A DNA stretch of 64,000 bases, from contig ML976787.1 in NCBI GenBank assembly GCA_010015655.1, positions 1 to 64,000 on the forward strand, in the 5' to 3' direction. The stretch comes from Bimuria novae-zelandiae CBS 107.79 (Eukaryota; Ascomycota; Dothideomycetes; Pleosporales; Didymosphaeriaceae). The notes under the pieces were generated by a model. That model was not told the DNA's origin, searched no databases, and was given only the letters and a program-made list of their open reading frames with translations. Of this stretch, positions 10,200 through 21,637 are shown in pieces; positions within the stretch are counted from its first letter, which is position 1, and every line of letters starts with the position of its first letter. Position numbers and translations under genes: made by a program.

Positions 10200-13100
10200 T
10201 AAGAAACACTTAATTAAGGATATTATAGTACATAGATATCGTGTTATAGTACTTATTAACCTAGGGGCAGACGCGTGTCTAATTACCCTATAAGTAGTTA
10301 AAAAATATAATATGCTATATTATAATAAAAGGACACTACTGTAAATAGGACTTATAGATAGGACCTAATTATAAGGATATAGTAATAGTTAGCTGCGCCT
10401 TAAGACGGCGCCGGTATAAGTTAATATAGAAGGCCTAGAGAGCTAACACGTCTTTACGATTATAGAGATAGGAGACCTTAAAGCTATTATTAAATATAAA
10501 TAGCTAGAATAGCACAATTTATAAATAGACTAGATTAAACACACGATCCTCCCTTAAAACCTACTAGCAACAGCTTAGGCGAGCCCTAGCAGAAGGAAAA
10601 CTCTCTAAGAGCCTTAGGTAAGGAAGGAGAATAGACTATCTAAAATATAAGAAATATTAGTTTACAAGATAGACAGGATTTTAAAATAACACCTAAGGCA
10701 GGTGCACTATATATAAGTCTAAGAGGCTAAGATAGTCTTAGATAACCTAGGTCTATTAGAAGAATATAAGGAATTTGTAGATCTATTTAAGGAGCACGAT
10801 AAGACCGTCCTGCCTAAATATAAAAAGTAAGATTACGAGATACTACTAGTAGAAGGAGCTAAGCTACGGCTAGAGCGCCTATGGCCCCTTACCTATAAAT
10901 AGGAAAAAGAGCTAAAGGAGCTAATATAGAAAAATCTACGCTTTAAGAAATAGTAACCTAGTTAGAGCCTTACGGCCTTCCCTATACTCTTTATTCGTAA
11001 AAAAGATAGCAGGCTACAACTCTATATAGATTATAGATAGCTAAATGCCGTTATAGTTAAGAACTGCTACCTACTACTACTAATAATAGAGCTTATAAAC
11101 TAGCTTCGAGGAGCTAAGTGGTTTACGAAATTTAATATTTAAGATAGATTCTATAGGATTTAGATAGTAAAAAGTTATAAGTAAAAGATAGCTTTCCGCA
11201 CGCGATATAGCCTTTTTAAGTATATAATTATACTAATAGGGCTAACTAACACACTAGTAACCTTTTAAGAGCTTATAAATTAGGTATTATATAAATACTT
11301 AGACGTATTCTGCACGGCGTACCTCGACGACATATTAATATACTCAAGCGGAACGCTGAAAGAACACAAGGAACATGTTCGCAAGGTGTTGCAAAAGCTA
11401 CAGGAACATAGATTGCTCCTTGTCAGATTGGAAGGGTAATCTGATAAGATGAAAAGATGATAATTGATTGAGATGAATTGAGGTATGAATTGTGTGTGCT
11501 TGTCTCTAAGAGGTCTGGGACTTTGCCTTTTATCTTTGGGTTGCCTGCCTAGATATCCCTTGCTTTATTCCTTACTTTATCCTTGCTTCATTCCTTGCTT
11601 TATTCCTTGCGTCATTCCTTGCGCGTTGAGCGAGGGCGGAATGCAAGGGCGGAATGTACGGGCGTAAGTGCGCCAGCCTCCTTGCAGATGCAAAGGACCA
11701 TGTAATCGGACACTCCTACACCCTAAGAAGTGTAAATTCCATGTCACGGAAACGGAATATCTGGGATTTGTAATATCCCGGGAAGGTGTTAAGATGGACC
11801 TAAAGAAGATTATAATAATAGAAGAATAGTTACTACTAGAATTAATAAAGAATATTTAATCCTTTTTAGGCTTTACTAACTTCTATCGCAAATTTATTAG
11901 GAACTACTTAAAGGTCACCGCTCTACCCACGGAACTTACAAAGATAGGAAGATGGCGATCTTTATAGAAAGTAGAGAAAAGGGCTTTTAAATAGCTAAAG
12001 CGCCTATTCCTGACGGCACCCCTACTATAGATGTATGACTTAGAATGGCAACATCGCATCTATATAGACGCATTAGATTATGCGCTGGGGGCCATACTGT
12101 TATAAAAATGCGATAACAGGAAATAGAGACTAGTCTTTTATCACGTAAGAAAGCTTTTAGGAGTAGAGCTTAACTATAAGATCTATAATAAAGAACTACT
12201 AGTAATTATTAACTATTTTAAGTAATAGGAAGTATAGCTTAAAGGAGCTAAGCACTAAATAGAAGTATTTTTTAATTACTTTAATCTAACACGCTTTATA
12301 ATAACTAAGAAGCTTAACTAATAATAGGCTAAATAGTCTAAATAAATAGTAGAGTTTAACTTCTATATTACGTATTTACTAAGAAACGTAAATGCTGCAA
12401 TAGACGCACTTAGTAAATAATTAGACCTTATAGAAGAAGATAATAGTGGTAACTATATTATAATCTTAACTTATGTAAAGGACGAAACACTTTGCTATAA
12501 TAAGATATAGCTTGCGCTAGCACTAGAGGTGCGACGCGTAGACTTTACCTATTATAGACTAGTTATAAATAGGATATAGGATTATAGTAGGCTTACGGAC
12601 AAAGATTGCTAAGCGTATAATTTTTACTAAGCTACAGGAACGGCGGCACGAGACTATAAAAACTAAATCTAGATTAGCGAGTAGATAGCCCCGCTACTAA
12701 TTAAAAAACTATATAAAGATAAGGACTAGGGATACCTAGGGATTACTAAAACGACGCGTTAAATTGCGAACGAATATGCTATTTCTAGGCTACGCTAGGT
12801 AGTATAAAAGGTACTAGGCAACTATTTAGCCTATTATAAGAATAAGCCTAAGAGACATAAGCCCTATAGCCTCTTATAGCCACTAAAGCCACCCCTAAGG
12901 CCATAGTCTAGTGTAACTATAGACTTTATTATAAAGCTACCAGCATTACTAGCACTAGGGAATAAGGACCCCTATAATTTAATTTTAGTTATAATCTATT
13001 AACTTACTAAGGAATCAAGGTTTATACTAATTAGGGAAGCTATATTAGTAGAAGAACTAGCCTATATAGTAGAACGAGAACTAATATTACAGGTTAAACG

Positions 13101-13990
13101 ACCCAACAAATTTATTATAGACAGGGCTAAGATATTTATATTATTATATTAGACTACTTTTATAGCTAGATTAGGGATTAAGCATAAGCTTATAACAAGC
13201 TTCTATCCTAAAACAGATAGCTAAACGGAATGCATAAATTAGACGTTAGAATAATATCTTTAGATATATATAAATAAGCTTTAAGATAATTAGGTTAAGC
13301 TATTGCTAATAGCCTAGCTAGCATACAACAGCGCCAGATTAGCGACTACAGGGTACTTGCCATATTACGCCAACTATGGACGTAAGCCGACGACTTACTA
13401 GGATCTATTAGACATCTAAAGCGTTGCAAAGAACGCAGCTAATAAAGCTAAACTTATGCAAGATCTATATAAGACACTACGCTAGAATATCGTGCGACGT
13501 AATAAGTAAATAGTAAAATAAGTAAATAAGAAAAGGATTAAGGAACTAACCTTTAAAGAGGGGAATAGAGTTTTCCTCTTACGAAAAAATCTTAAGATAA
13601 TAAGGCTAAGCAAAAAACTAAATAATCTTTAAAAAGGACTATTTAAAATTTAAAAGGTTAGAACGCTAGTAAATTTTAAACTATAGTTACCTATAGATAT
13701 ACGTATCTACCTAGTCTTCTACAAGTTATTATTAGAACTGGCACCACCAGACGCCGAGCTAGAAATATAACTTAAACTTAAAAATAAAGAGTACGAGGTT
13801 AAAGTAATTAAGGATTTATAGAAAATTAGACGTTAGCATAAGTACTTGGTGAAATAGGAAGGATAGCTAGAGAGCCATAACACGTGGGAACTAGTATAGA
13901 ACCTCACGAACTATAAGACAGCGGTAGAGAAGTTCCACGTGGAGCATCCAAGAGTCCCGCGGCCGGATCGACCAGGAACTTAGAAAAGTT
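10200..13990 (+). pseudogene. Gypsy-I pol (protease, RT, RNase H, integrase, chromodomain)
   Basis: Protease-like VLINLGADACLITL lies near 10245-10290. RT runs from about 10800 with the catalytic [10 protein letters not shown] near 11319-11348, is cut by the solo LTR at 11421-11712, and resumes in frame with [20 protein letters not shown] near 11724-11783. RNase H (about 11990-12420), the integrase core (about 12890-13330, including the STGYLPYYANYG-like end) and a chromodomain (about 13780-13930, EYEVKVIKDL then KYLVK-EG and NTWELV-NL) follow. Stops are dense and mainly TAG/TAA, except in the island 11300-11800. Confidence 0.88.
11421..11712 (+). mobile_element. Solo LTR inserted in Gypsy-I RT
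   Basis: The 292-bp unit starts TGTCAGATTGG and ends AATCGGACA, with 5-bp duplications CTCCT at 11416-11420 and 11713-11717. Removing it plus one CTCCT restores the RT frame exactly (R-L-L-L-H-P-K-K). No internal retrotransposon sequence is present, so this is a solo LTR left by LTR-LTR recombination, or a short LTR-like element. It is not visibly RIP-damaged. It contains ATTCCTTGC-type direct repeats (about 11560-11625) followed by complementary GCGGAATGCAAGG units. Confidence 0.88.
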
Positions 13991-14089
13991 AAAAGACGTA
14001 GAAGGTTTAAAAGGAGTAAATAAGTTAGCCTGTAACTAGCCTAAGTTAGATATAGGTAATAATAGTAAAGATAGAATAAGGGCGCCGGC

Positions 14090-14561
14090 GTCTATACTCT
14101 TAAAAGAAAAAGACTTTAGGATCCTAGCCTTACGCTTTAGACGCTCTAACTTTTTTATTAACGTAATTTTTTTTAGCTTATAACAACGTTTCTTTTCTTA
14201 AACGTTAAATAACTTTTATTCTTTCTAAGCTAGTTCCTCCTTTAAATAAAGGATATTATCCTAAAGATAGTATTATTTTGCCTTTATCTCCTAACGCTTA
14301 GTCCGCGTTAGAACTAGACTATACTAGACTTTTACCTAAATATAGTAAACGCAAAAGCTAGTAGATAACTTTACTACGTACTTTAGCCCCTTCTCTTTAT
14401 AACGCCTATATAGAGTTAGCATCTTAACGTTCGCGTCTAAAATAGCTTTTATCTAGTCCTAGCAGCGTTAGTTAGAAGACGTTATTAAGACTTTAGGCAT
14501 AGTTAGGCAGGCAATAAAAAGGGTATAAGATAGACTTATAATAAGGGTCTTAACTACTACT
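14090..14561 (-). pseudogene. Antisense ORF downstream of Gypsy-I chromodomain
   Basis: The minus strand between the end of pol and the LINE-II insertion reads, through TAG/TAA stops, a basic coiled-coil-like protein (KKRCYKLKKITLIKKLERL, then KRKARILKSFSF, near 14110-14180). It runs opposite to pol. I have no assigned function; charged antisense products of this kind downstream of the chromodomain are, as far as I recall, frequent unnamed predictions in fungal genomes. A larger antisense ORF occupies the equivalent place in Gypsy-II. Confidence 0.45.
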
Positions 14562-14574
14562 TATACGCGCGCAC
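14562..14574. repeat. LINE-II target-site duplication, left copy
   Basis: TATACGCGCGCAC at 14562-14574 recurs at 21560-21572 immediately after the (ACT)n tail. Confidence 0.9.
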
Positions 14575-14581
14575 ACAGGCC

Positions 14582-14912
14582 CCCTAGGCTTAGGATGCAC
14601 CTATCCAGTGCAGTACGCCAACTATCTTAGCCCACATTAGGCAGGGCATATTAACTGCCTAGCAGCGCCTCGCCAAGTTAACAAGCAGGTTATTAGGCCA
14701 ACAAGGAGGGAGATGGGCACATACTGCCGCGCTAATCGCCAGGCCTATAAGCACGCCAACCGCCCGTCCCCAGGTACTAAAACAGAGGTAGCAACCGCAG
14801 CAGCCTAGGACAGCTCACCAAAGCTCCGTAATGGCCTATACAGTGCCCCCGCTGCCTCTAGCTCACATTTAGCAGGCGCAGCAACAACGCCAGCAAACGC
14901 TAATAAGTAACG
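14582..14912 (+). pseudogene. LINE-II ORF1 C-terminal part
   Basis: Only the end of ORF1 is present: a zinc-knuckle remnant (YANYLSPH-AGHINCLAAP near 14605-14665, corresponding to CANCHGPYPASHTNCPAAP in LINE-I) followed by PRQVNKQVIRPTRREMGTY. The N-terminal two thirds are absent, so the insertion is 5'-truncated within ORF1. Confidence 0.7.
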
Positions 14913-17900
14913 CAACCTAGAAATAAAGGCGTTAATAAGGCCCTCTACCCGCCCACAACGCTCTACTTATATCCCTAAAAACCTAAATCTAGTGGCAATA
15001 TCAGCGCGCAGCGTTGCGCCACTTTAAAATTATATAGCTTTATTCTTATTAAAGAGAGATATAAGTATAAGTAACAAGAATAATCTCTTATATTAAGCAC
15101 ACCCTTACAGAGACAAAGGACTCCCCTTAGGGAGCGTAATATACAAGTTAGCTAGATAAATATAGGGCGAAGCTCGCCTAGCTATATTATGGCCCTAAAA
15201 CTTGCTTTTTAAGAAGGTATCAACGTAGTATGCATACAGGAGCCGGCCACGTGGCCTAGCACCCGCACCTTAAACTACCTAAGTTACTAGCTACACCCAC
15301 CTATTAATAGCTAGGACGACCCCTAGCATAGGGAGACATAGAGACCTAAAGTCCTTATTTACACGCTAAAAGGCGCATAGCTCTACATCACGACTATAGC
15401 GCCCCTACAGGACAGGGACAGACAATAGATTTAGGTTAACGGGGTTTCTATCCTCAACATCTATAGGCAGCCTCAGACCACACTAGTCCTAGAGTATATT
15501 ACAGGCCTCACCCCCCTAGCAAGATGCCTAGTAGGGGGAGACTTTAACACCAAGCACGATATATTTAAGCCTAGTATTACTACCTTATAAGGCGGCGCCA
15601 AGCTTGTACGCTAGGCTACAGTTAGCGGCATAGACTATATTAAAAAACCTAGTAGAGCTACCTATAGAGCTAGCTACGTCCTAGACCTTAGCTTCTCTAA
15701 TATTACCTTTACTAAGACAGAGGTACGCGACGACCTACACTGCGGCTCTAACTACGCTACCCTAGTTACGATACTGCCAGGCAGAGGCACACTAAGCTAC
15801 GAATAATATTACTTTAGGCTTCCTAGAAAGAAGCTTCTTCCCTTTACCTAGCTAGTCGCAATAGGTATGCTATAGCTACCCTTAATAGTAGTGGCCTCTA
15901 ACCTACGCTAGATAGAAGAGTGCGCTATAGCGCTAACCTTATTACTCTAAGATACTTTACGCAAAACCGGCTACTTAAAAAGGGATAATAGGAAGGTAGC
16001 ACCTTAGTAGACAAACAAGTGCGCTAACGCCAGGCGCCTGCATCTTAAGTCTAGATAAGGCCACATAGGCACTTAGACCCCAGAGACTTGTAGCTTTCTA
16101 ACTATAGTAAGAAAGGCTAAGAGATAATACTAGCAATATACTATTAATAGTGTAAAGGAGGACTCCGACCTCTTTTAAATTATAAGCTAGCACAAGCTAG
16201 AGCTAATAAGACTAGACCCACCGCTGGCCTACGAGGGGCGCTATATTACTAACCTACAGGAAAAAGCAGAGACACTTAGATAAGTAATACTCTACTATTT
16301 CGATAATAGCAATAACCTACTAGAGGCTCTAGAACCTAATGTCTAAGGATTACAGGGCTATTACGCCCTCCCCTAGGACCTATACCTTTCCCCTAAAGAG
16401 GTTAAGCGTAATATAATAAGAGTCTTAAGCACCTTACCTAGTATAGACAGAATTACTATCCGCATGCTTATCGCATGCTAGCACTATATCTAGACGTATC
16501 TTACCAGCCTATACTAGCGCTGTCTGGCCCTTAGCTACTTCCCCTACGCGTGGAGGGTCGTAGAGGTCGTTATAATACCTAAGATAGGTAAAAAGGACAA
16601 ATCCTCCCCTAGATTATAGAGACCTATTGCCCTGCTATCCTGCCTTAGCAAGGGCCTAGAGAGAATCTTAGTAAGGAGATTTATTAGCACTGCTATAGCA
16701 CACGGCATACTAAGCCCCTAATATAGGGGGGCTCTCCCTAAGAGATTAGCCATAGACCTAGTAGCCGCCTTTATACATAACGTAAAGGACGCCTTCTCTA
16801 ACGGCTAGCACGTTACTATAGTTACTATAAACGTCTAAGGCGCCTTCGACGCACTTCTTAAAAATTAACTTCTATATAGGATAAAGGCCTAAGGATAGCA
16901 TAATAGCGCCCTCTTAATTATAAAAAACTTCCTCTAGGACCGTCGCGTCCAAGTGCAATTAGGAGAAGCCACTATAGCGCCCTACCTAGTATAGTGCGGG
17001 ACGCCGCAGGGCTCACCACTATTACTAGTGCTATACACACTTTATCTAGCAGAGCTACTTTAGCAAGACCCTACTAGGCGCTTTAGGTACGCAGACGATA
17101 TCTGCCTCTATAGGCAATCCCACTCCCTAGACTAAAACGTGGAAATACTAGCAGAAGATATAGGCGCTATAAATTCCTAGGGAGACGCTAATTACGTGGT
17201 ATTTACCCTAGAGAAACTTAAAATAATACACCTAACTAAGCAGAAAAGTAACTATTTACTACCTATCTAGATTAACGATTAGCTTATCCTCTAACTTATA
17301 CTACTAGATAAGGCGCTACGCTAGCTAGGTGTTTACTTTAATAAAAAGCTTAATTTTAAAACACACGTTATCACCTGCGTAGCTAAAGGACGTGTAGTCG
17401 CACAGCACATTCGCAGTCTTGCTAGGATCTAGTACGGCCCACTAGCCAGCTTACTACGCAAAGCAGTAATCTCATGCGTACTACCACGCCTACTATATAA
17501 AAACAAGGCCTGGTATAGAGGGCGCACAAAGCCCCCTAAGATTATAAGAGCTACGTAGAACCAAAAGGTTAGCACACAACTTAAGTGGCATATCGCCGCC
17601 CTAGAAAAGGCCCTCACGATAGTAGTTAAAGGCGTCATCCCTACCTATCGCACCACGCCTACTACCACGCTATATAGAAACGTAAGTATTCCCTTAGTAG
17701 CTACGGCGCTTAAAGAGTGCAAGGCGAGGTTCGCTATACGCCTATACTATATTAATAAAGGTCACCTACTTATAGCGCGCACGCGACTAACTATAGTATA
17801 TAAAAAAAGAGGCGCCAAACGCCTATAGTGCCTATATATAAAAGTTTAACTACTTACATAGCTATTCGCACTAGTACCCTACCCTATACTACTATAATCG

Positions 17901-18233
17901 CACTATTCTAACTAGTGCCAAATAGACCCTATAAATAATAAGCCTAAAAAGCTCGCTACTAAAGAATTTAAATAATGGTAGATAAGCCTGCCTACCAAGA
18001 CAATCACAGTGTTCTTAGACAGCTCGGAACAGCGCACAGAAAACGGCGAGCGCCACATAACCTATGAATACGCTATATACTAGGGCTAGAGTCTACTATA
18101 CACAGGCAAAGGCTCCCTTAACACGCAGGCCTACGTCTTTAACGTAAAAGTAGTAGGGGCCTAGAGAGATCTTTAACACGTGCTACAGACTTAGGCGCAC
18201 CGCCTAAGCCAAATCTAAATAAGCTTGCGCATA

Positions 18234-19999
18234 TAGTTCCTGCGCACATAGGGTTCCTACGCACCGCGCTAGAACACCCCACCTATATAAAATACGCGAT
18301 TTCTTAGTAACGCTGCTTATAATTACTATTAACTATACATAGATTTAAGCGCTGCAGCTACTATAACTATAGTAATTATTTCTAAGGTGCTTAGTATAGT
18401 AAATCTTTATTACTTAGCTACTAAAGCTTTAGCTGCGCGTATAGCCTCCCTAATACTCTTTACCTCTACAAAGCGTTAATTTAGGTCTACTCAAACGCGC
18501 TTACGCTAACACTAAGAGGTAGATATCTCTAGCTACTACTTAAGTCGTCTTTTCTCTACTTCTAGGCCTATAGCTCTAGCATTTGCAGCTGCTAGAGCCT
18601 TACCTGCTTTCTATAGGAGTAGCCGGGTAGTACAACCTAGATTCTCGACGCTCTAGACGCTGCGCTACGCTATATAGAGATCGTGAGGGCCCTGGGGAGT
18701 AGAGAGGAAGCTCTGGATCTACTACTAAGGCTACTACTCACGTGTAGGCGTAGTAGGCCTCTAAGAGACCTGCAACGAGCTAAGCACGTAATTAATATTA
18801 AATAGGTAAATACTAAATGCCTACTAGCTAGCTTAAATTACACGCTCTATAAAGTCTTCCTCCCTAGCTTAATAATAGCAGGTGATAAAGCGCTCCTTCT
18901 TAATAGGTGTAGCGTTATTAAGTAATGCAAGCTCCTGGATCTAACGTCTATAGCTAGACTTAATTACAGAGAAAGGAGCGAGATTAAGAGGCTATAAGAC
19001 GTGTAAGGTGTGCGCAGGTAGATAGAGAAGCTGTATACAATATAGCTTATAGAGCTATAGGAAGTCTATATTAATATGGCTACCGTGACCATTAAGTATT
19101 AGAAGCCTGTGCTGGCCATTAGATACAGCCGTCTTAGGTATAAATATACGCTATAGCCACTTAACACCTATCGCTTTTAACGTCCATCCGTTCTCTGAGG
19201 TTGTATAGATCCAGTCAGGTACGTAAGACGAGGAGAACCATGTTGTCTATAGGCTCTGTCCCTTAAAGATAACTACGCAGCGTAGTTTCCGCCCTATCAC
19301 CAACACACACTTAATTATAGAGACCTACTCGCGATTCTCTAGAGACCGAATATAAGCCTTCTTTTTATAACTGCTAGAGAGTACTCTAGTGTTAGTATAT
19401 ACCCCTAGAGCAACGCCAGTCTTATCCATATTATATGTATTCTCTGCCTATATGTTAAGCCGCCGTCAAGTCTACTCATAGAGCTCTAGGAACGCACGTA
19501 TCTACTCTAGTGTCGCTGCATTAGCTCTCTAAGCCTCTAGCTTTCTGCCGACTATAGAGGCAACGCGTGGCTGGCACTAGAGGAAGTGTAAGAGCCAAAG
19601 CTTGCTAACAGGCTAGATGTCGCTGTTTATACGCAGAATCCGATTCGCCATTTCTTAAGCGCGAGCGTGCAAGGGAGGGCAGGCGCGTGCGTCTTCTTTA
19701 AGGATCTATTCTACTAGAAAATCCTCCTATAGAGGAGTTAGTTACTATTAATGCTAATAGCTAAGCGCGCTGCTAGTTGCACTATTAAAATAATTATATA
19801 GTATTAATTTAGGTAACTTATAGGCCTTTGTAGTAGCGCGCTGACTAGAATAGACGCCTGTATTAAAATTACTAATAGCTAATTATATAGCTACTTCACG
19901 GGCGTTTATGTTAATAAGCGTTGTAGAGAGAAATCGCGTGTTTTTTATAGGTAGGGGGTTCTGGCGCAGTGCGCAGGAACCCTATATACGCAGGAACTA
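18234..19999 (-). mobile_element. Pogo-D DNA transposon inserted in LINE-II RNase H
   Basis: The 1766-bp element starts TAGTTCCTGCG and ends CGCAGGAACTA, with inverted terminal repeats of about 58 bp and TA duplications at 18232-18233 and 20000-20001. Each terminus carries GTTCCTGCGCAC-type motifs twice at 17-bp spacing (18236-18247 and 18253-18264). Excision in silico restores the LINE-II frame. The size fits pogo/Fot1 elements (1.8-2.1 kb). Confidence 0.92.
18290..19860 (-). pseudogene. Pogo-D transposase (DDE_1)
   Basis: The minus strand reads, through RIP-type stops, ENTYNMDKTGVALGVYTNTR near 19395-19455 (first catalytic Asp in NMDKTG), GRKLRCVVIFKGQSL, TTWFSSSYVPDWIYTTSENG, LILNGHGSHINIDF near 19065-19108 (second catalytic site; the usual LLDGHGSH Asp is Asn) and LLYLPAHTLHVL-PLNLAPFSVIKS near 18960-19020 (the third catalytic position, usually PLD, is PLN). 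Asp-to-Asn changes are G-to-A and fit RIP. The N-terminal CENP-B-type HTH lies toward 19600-19860; the C-terminal part extends to about 18300. Confidence 0.88.
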
Positions 20000-20759
20000 T
20001 ATGCGCTAGCTTATGTATAGACAGCACATTAGTTATCTAGGGCATTAGGGGAGACCCCGCGCCGTTATCCTAGTAGGCCTTTATACGCTGCTAGGAAGCT
20101 ATAGACACCTAGGATATTTAAATCTAATAGTTACTAGGCCACATAGGTATTAAAGGCAATAAGCTAGCTAATTAGCTAGTAGATAAGGTAGCTAAGGACC
20201 CACGCCTACCTATAGGGAAGGTAGCTAACCCTACGATATTAGGTCTATAATCTAATACGCGCGCATACGTACGCGCTATATAATAAGAGTAGTAGCGCAC
20301 ACGCACACTAAATCTCTCTACATGGTATAACTAGTAGGGCCTAGCATACACCCCCTCCAGGCAATCGCCGGAGCTGGAGCTCACACGCCCCGCCCTGGCC
20401 AAGCTCCTATCCATAAGAACAAGACACGGCAACTACGCCTAGTACTATAAAAAGTTTAAGCATAATAAGAAGACCCTTACGTGCACCTATAGAGCAGACC
20501 TGGCCCTAGACTATATTATACACTGCCCACGGACAGTGCGACGCTTTAACTATTAGCTACAACGCCTAACACATCCCCTAATAGACACTAGAGAAGGAAT
20601 ATAGTACCTTAGGGCGCTAAGCCTAGGAGAATACGTAACCCTTCTTATACTTAGTATTATTAGGTTCCATCTAAGATAGCTAATCCTAAATGGGCTATGG
20701 TTGGTTCTCGGGCAGGAGTACTTAGTAGGACGGGAAAGGGTGTAGTAATAGCTTACGCT

Positions 20760-21118
20760 TGTCACCGGGGTCGTTGGTATCGAAGGTGTGTATAGCACAA
20801 TCAAATCAACAAGGTTGCTTATTCAGATCCAAACGATAGATTAATAAACAAGATTGAACACGAATATCCTGGGAGGGATATTCGAGCTCTCTATATACTA
20901 CGTGAATCCTCTTCTGCCATCCTGCATCCTTTTACCATCCAACCCTTGGCGGGATGGTGCTGCCATCCAGGATGTTACTGCCATCCTGTTCTTGGCAGGA
21001 TGGTTCCTCTTGGCAGGATGGTAGGTCACGTGATCTCGATAGTGCAGTCCCACCGATGGTTACCCCGTGGCTGCCCATCGTTAGTCCTTGACACTTATAG
21101 GTCGCTCGGATCCTAACA
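20760..21118. mobile_element. LTR-like insert without visible target duplication
   Basis: The segment begins TGTCACCGGGG and ends GGATCCTAACA (TG...CA), has about 50% GC and lacks RIP damage, unlike the LINE-II sequence on both sides. It could be a solo LTR. However, the adjacent pentamers (ACGCT and AGTAT) do not match, so the limits are uncertain. It contains the CCATCC/GGATGG hairpin cluster. Confidence 0.4.
20915..21021. repeat. Interspersed inverted repeats TGCCATCC / GGCAGGATGG
   Basis: TGCCATCC occurs at 20915-20922, 20961-20968 and 20979-20986. GGC(A/G)GGATGG occurs at 20948-20957, 20994-21003 and 21012-21021. CCATCCTG (20981-20988) and CAGGATGG (20996-21003) form a perfect 8-bp stem with a 7-nt loop. 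Confidence 0.85.
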
Positions 21119-21536
21119 AGTATTAATAATAGCACACGTTAGTAAGTAACTAGCTAATTACGTTATAGGCAAGCGGACGTAAACCCTTACTTTAGGCAAA
21201 GTAGATATGCTACTTGCTTATAACTTACTAGGGTATCTACTATATAAGACTTAGCTCTCTCTTTTATATACCTATATGCGTGTATATATCTTTCCTTACC
21301 TCTAATAAGTCTTGGCATGCTTCTGTACAGGACTGGGGGCAGCTAAAAGGCCACCCCTTTTCCCACTATTATCACACAAAGGCCAGATTAAACAGCTGAG
21401 TCGCCCCTATCTAGAGAGGGACAGCAGCAAGAGAGGCCGCTCTTATAGCAGCGATAGCACTAGCATGAGTGGCCCTTACTAAGTGCAGGGCACGTCTACA
21501 TACCCCCTGGGAGGTTACATAGGACGTAAAACCAAT

Positions 21537-21559
21537 ACTACTACTACTACTACTACTAC
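21537..21559 (+). repeat. (ACT)n tail of LINE-II
   Basis: Seven to eight ACT units lie directly before the right copy of the 13-bp target duplication, the place of a LINE 3' tail. Confidence 0.85.
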
Positions 21560-21637
21560 TATACGCGCGCACGCTAGCGCCGCCGTATAATTATAGAATA
21601 ATAAGTATTAGGATAATTACCCTAAGAGGGAGGATAA

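Larger units (their letters stand above)
15189..20748 (+). pseudogene. LINE-II ORF2 (endonuclease, RT, RNase H), split by Pogo-D
   Basis: Frame 0 from the ATG at 15189 (MALKLAF) gives endonuclease (GINVVCIQEPATWPS near 15216-15258; CLVGGDFNTKHDIFKP near 15526-15575; SN-AT near 15748), RT (CGTPQGSPLLLVLYTLYLAE near 16995-17055; RFRYADDICLY near 17080-17115) and RNase H (LDSSEQRTENGERHITYE near 18017-18070). The RNase H resumes after Pogo-D: joining at the TA gives S-L-R-I-C-A-S-L-C-I-D-S-T-L-V-I in frame. Most stops are TAG. The catalytic YADD is retained. Confidence 0.88.
14575..21559 (+). mobile_element. LINE-II, Tad-type non-LTR retrotransposon with nested Pogo-D
   Basis: It has ORF1 knuckle, endonuclease, RT, RNase H and C-terminal region in the same order as LINE-I but clearly diverged from it. 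It is flanked by a 13-bp target duplication and ends in (ACT)n instead of the CTAACCAA tail of LINE-I, so it is a different family. It inserted between the Gypsy-I chromodomain region and its 3' LTR. It carries Pogo-D at 18234-19999 and a GC-balanced insert at about 20760-21118. Confidence 0.9.

Noticed and set aside
11485..11667. 60-codon Cys/Leu-rich frame (repeated C-F-I-P) as a small secreted protein
   Set aside because: It lies inside the solo LTR and its repeats come from the ATTCCTTGC DNA repeat; no signal peptide or gene context.
21537..21559. Short direct repeats as a CRISPR-like array
   Set aside because: Simple trinucleotide repeat without spacers, at the end of a LINE in a fungal genome.
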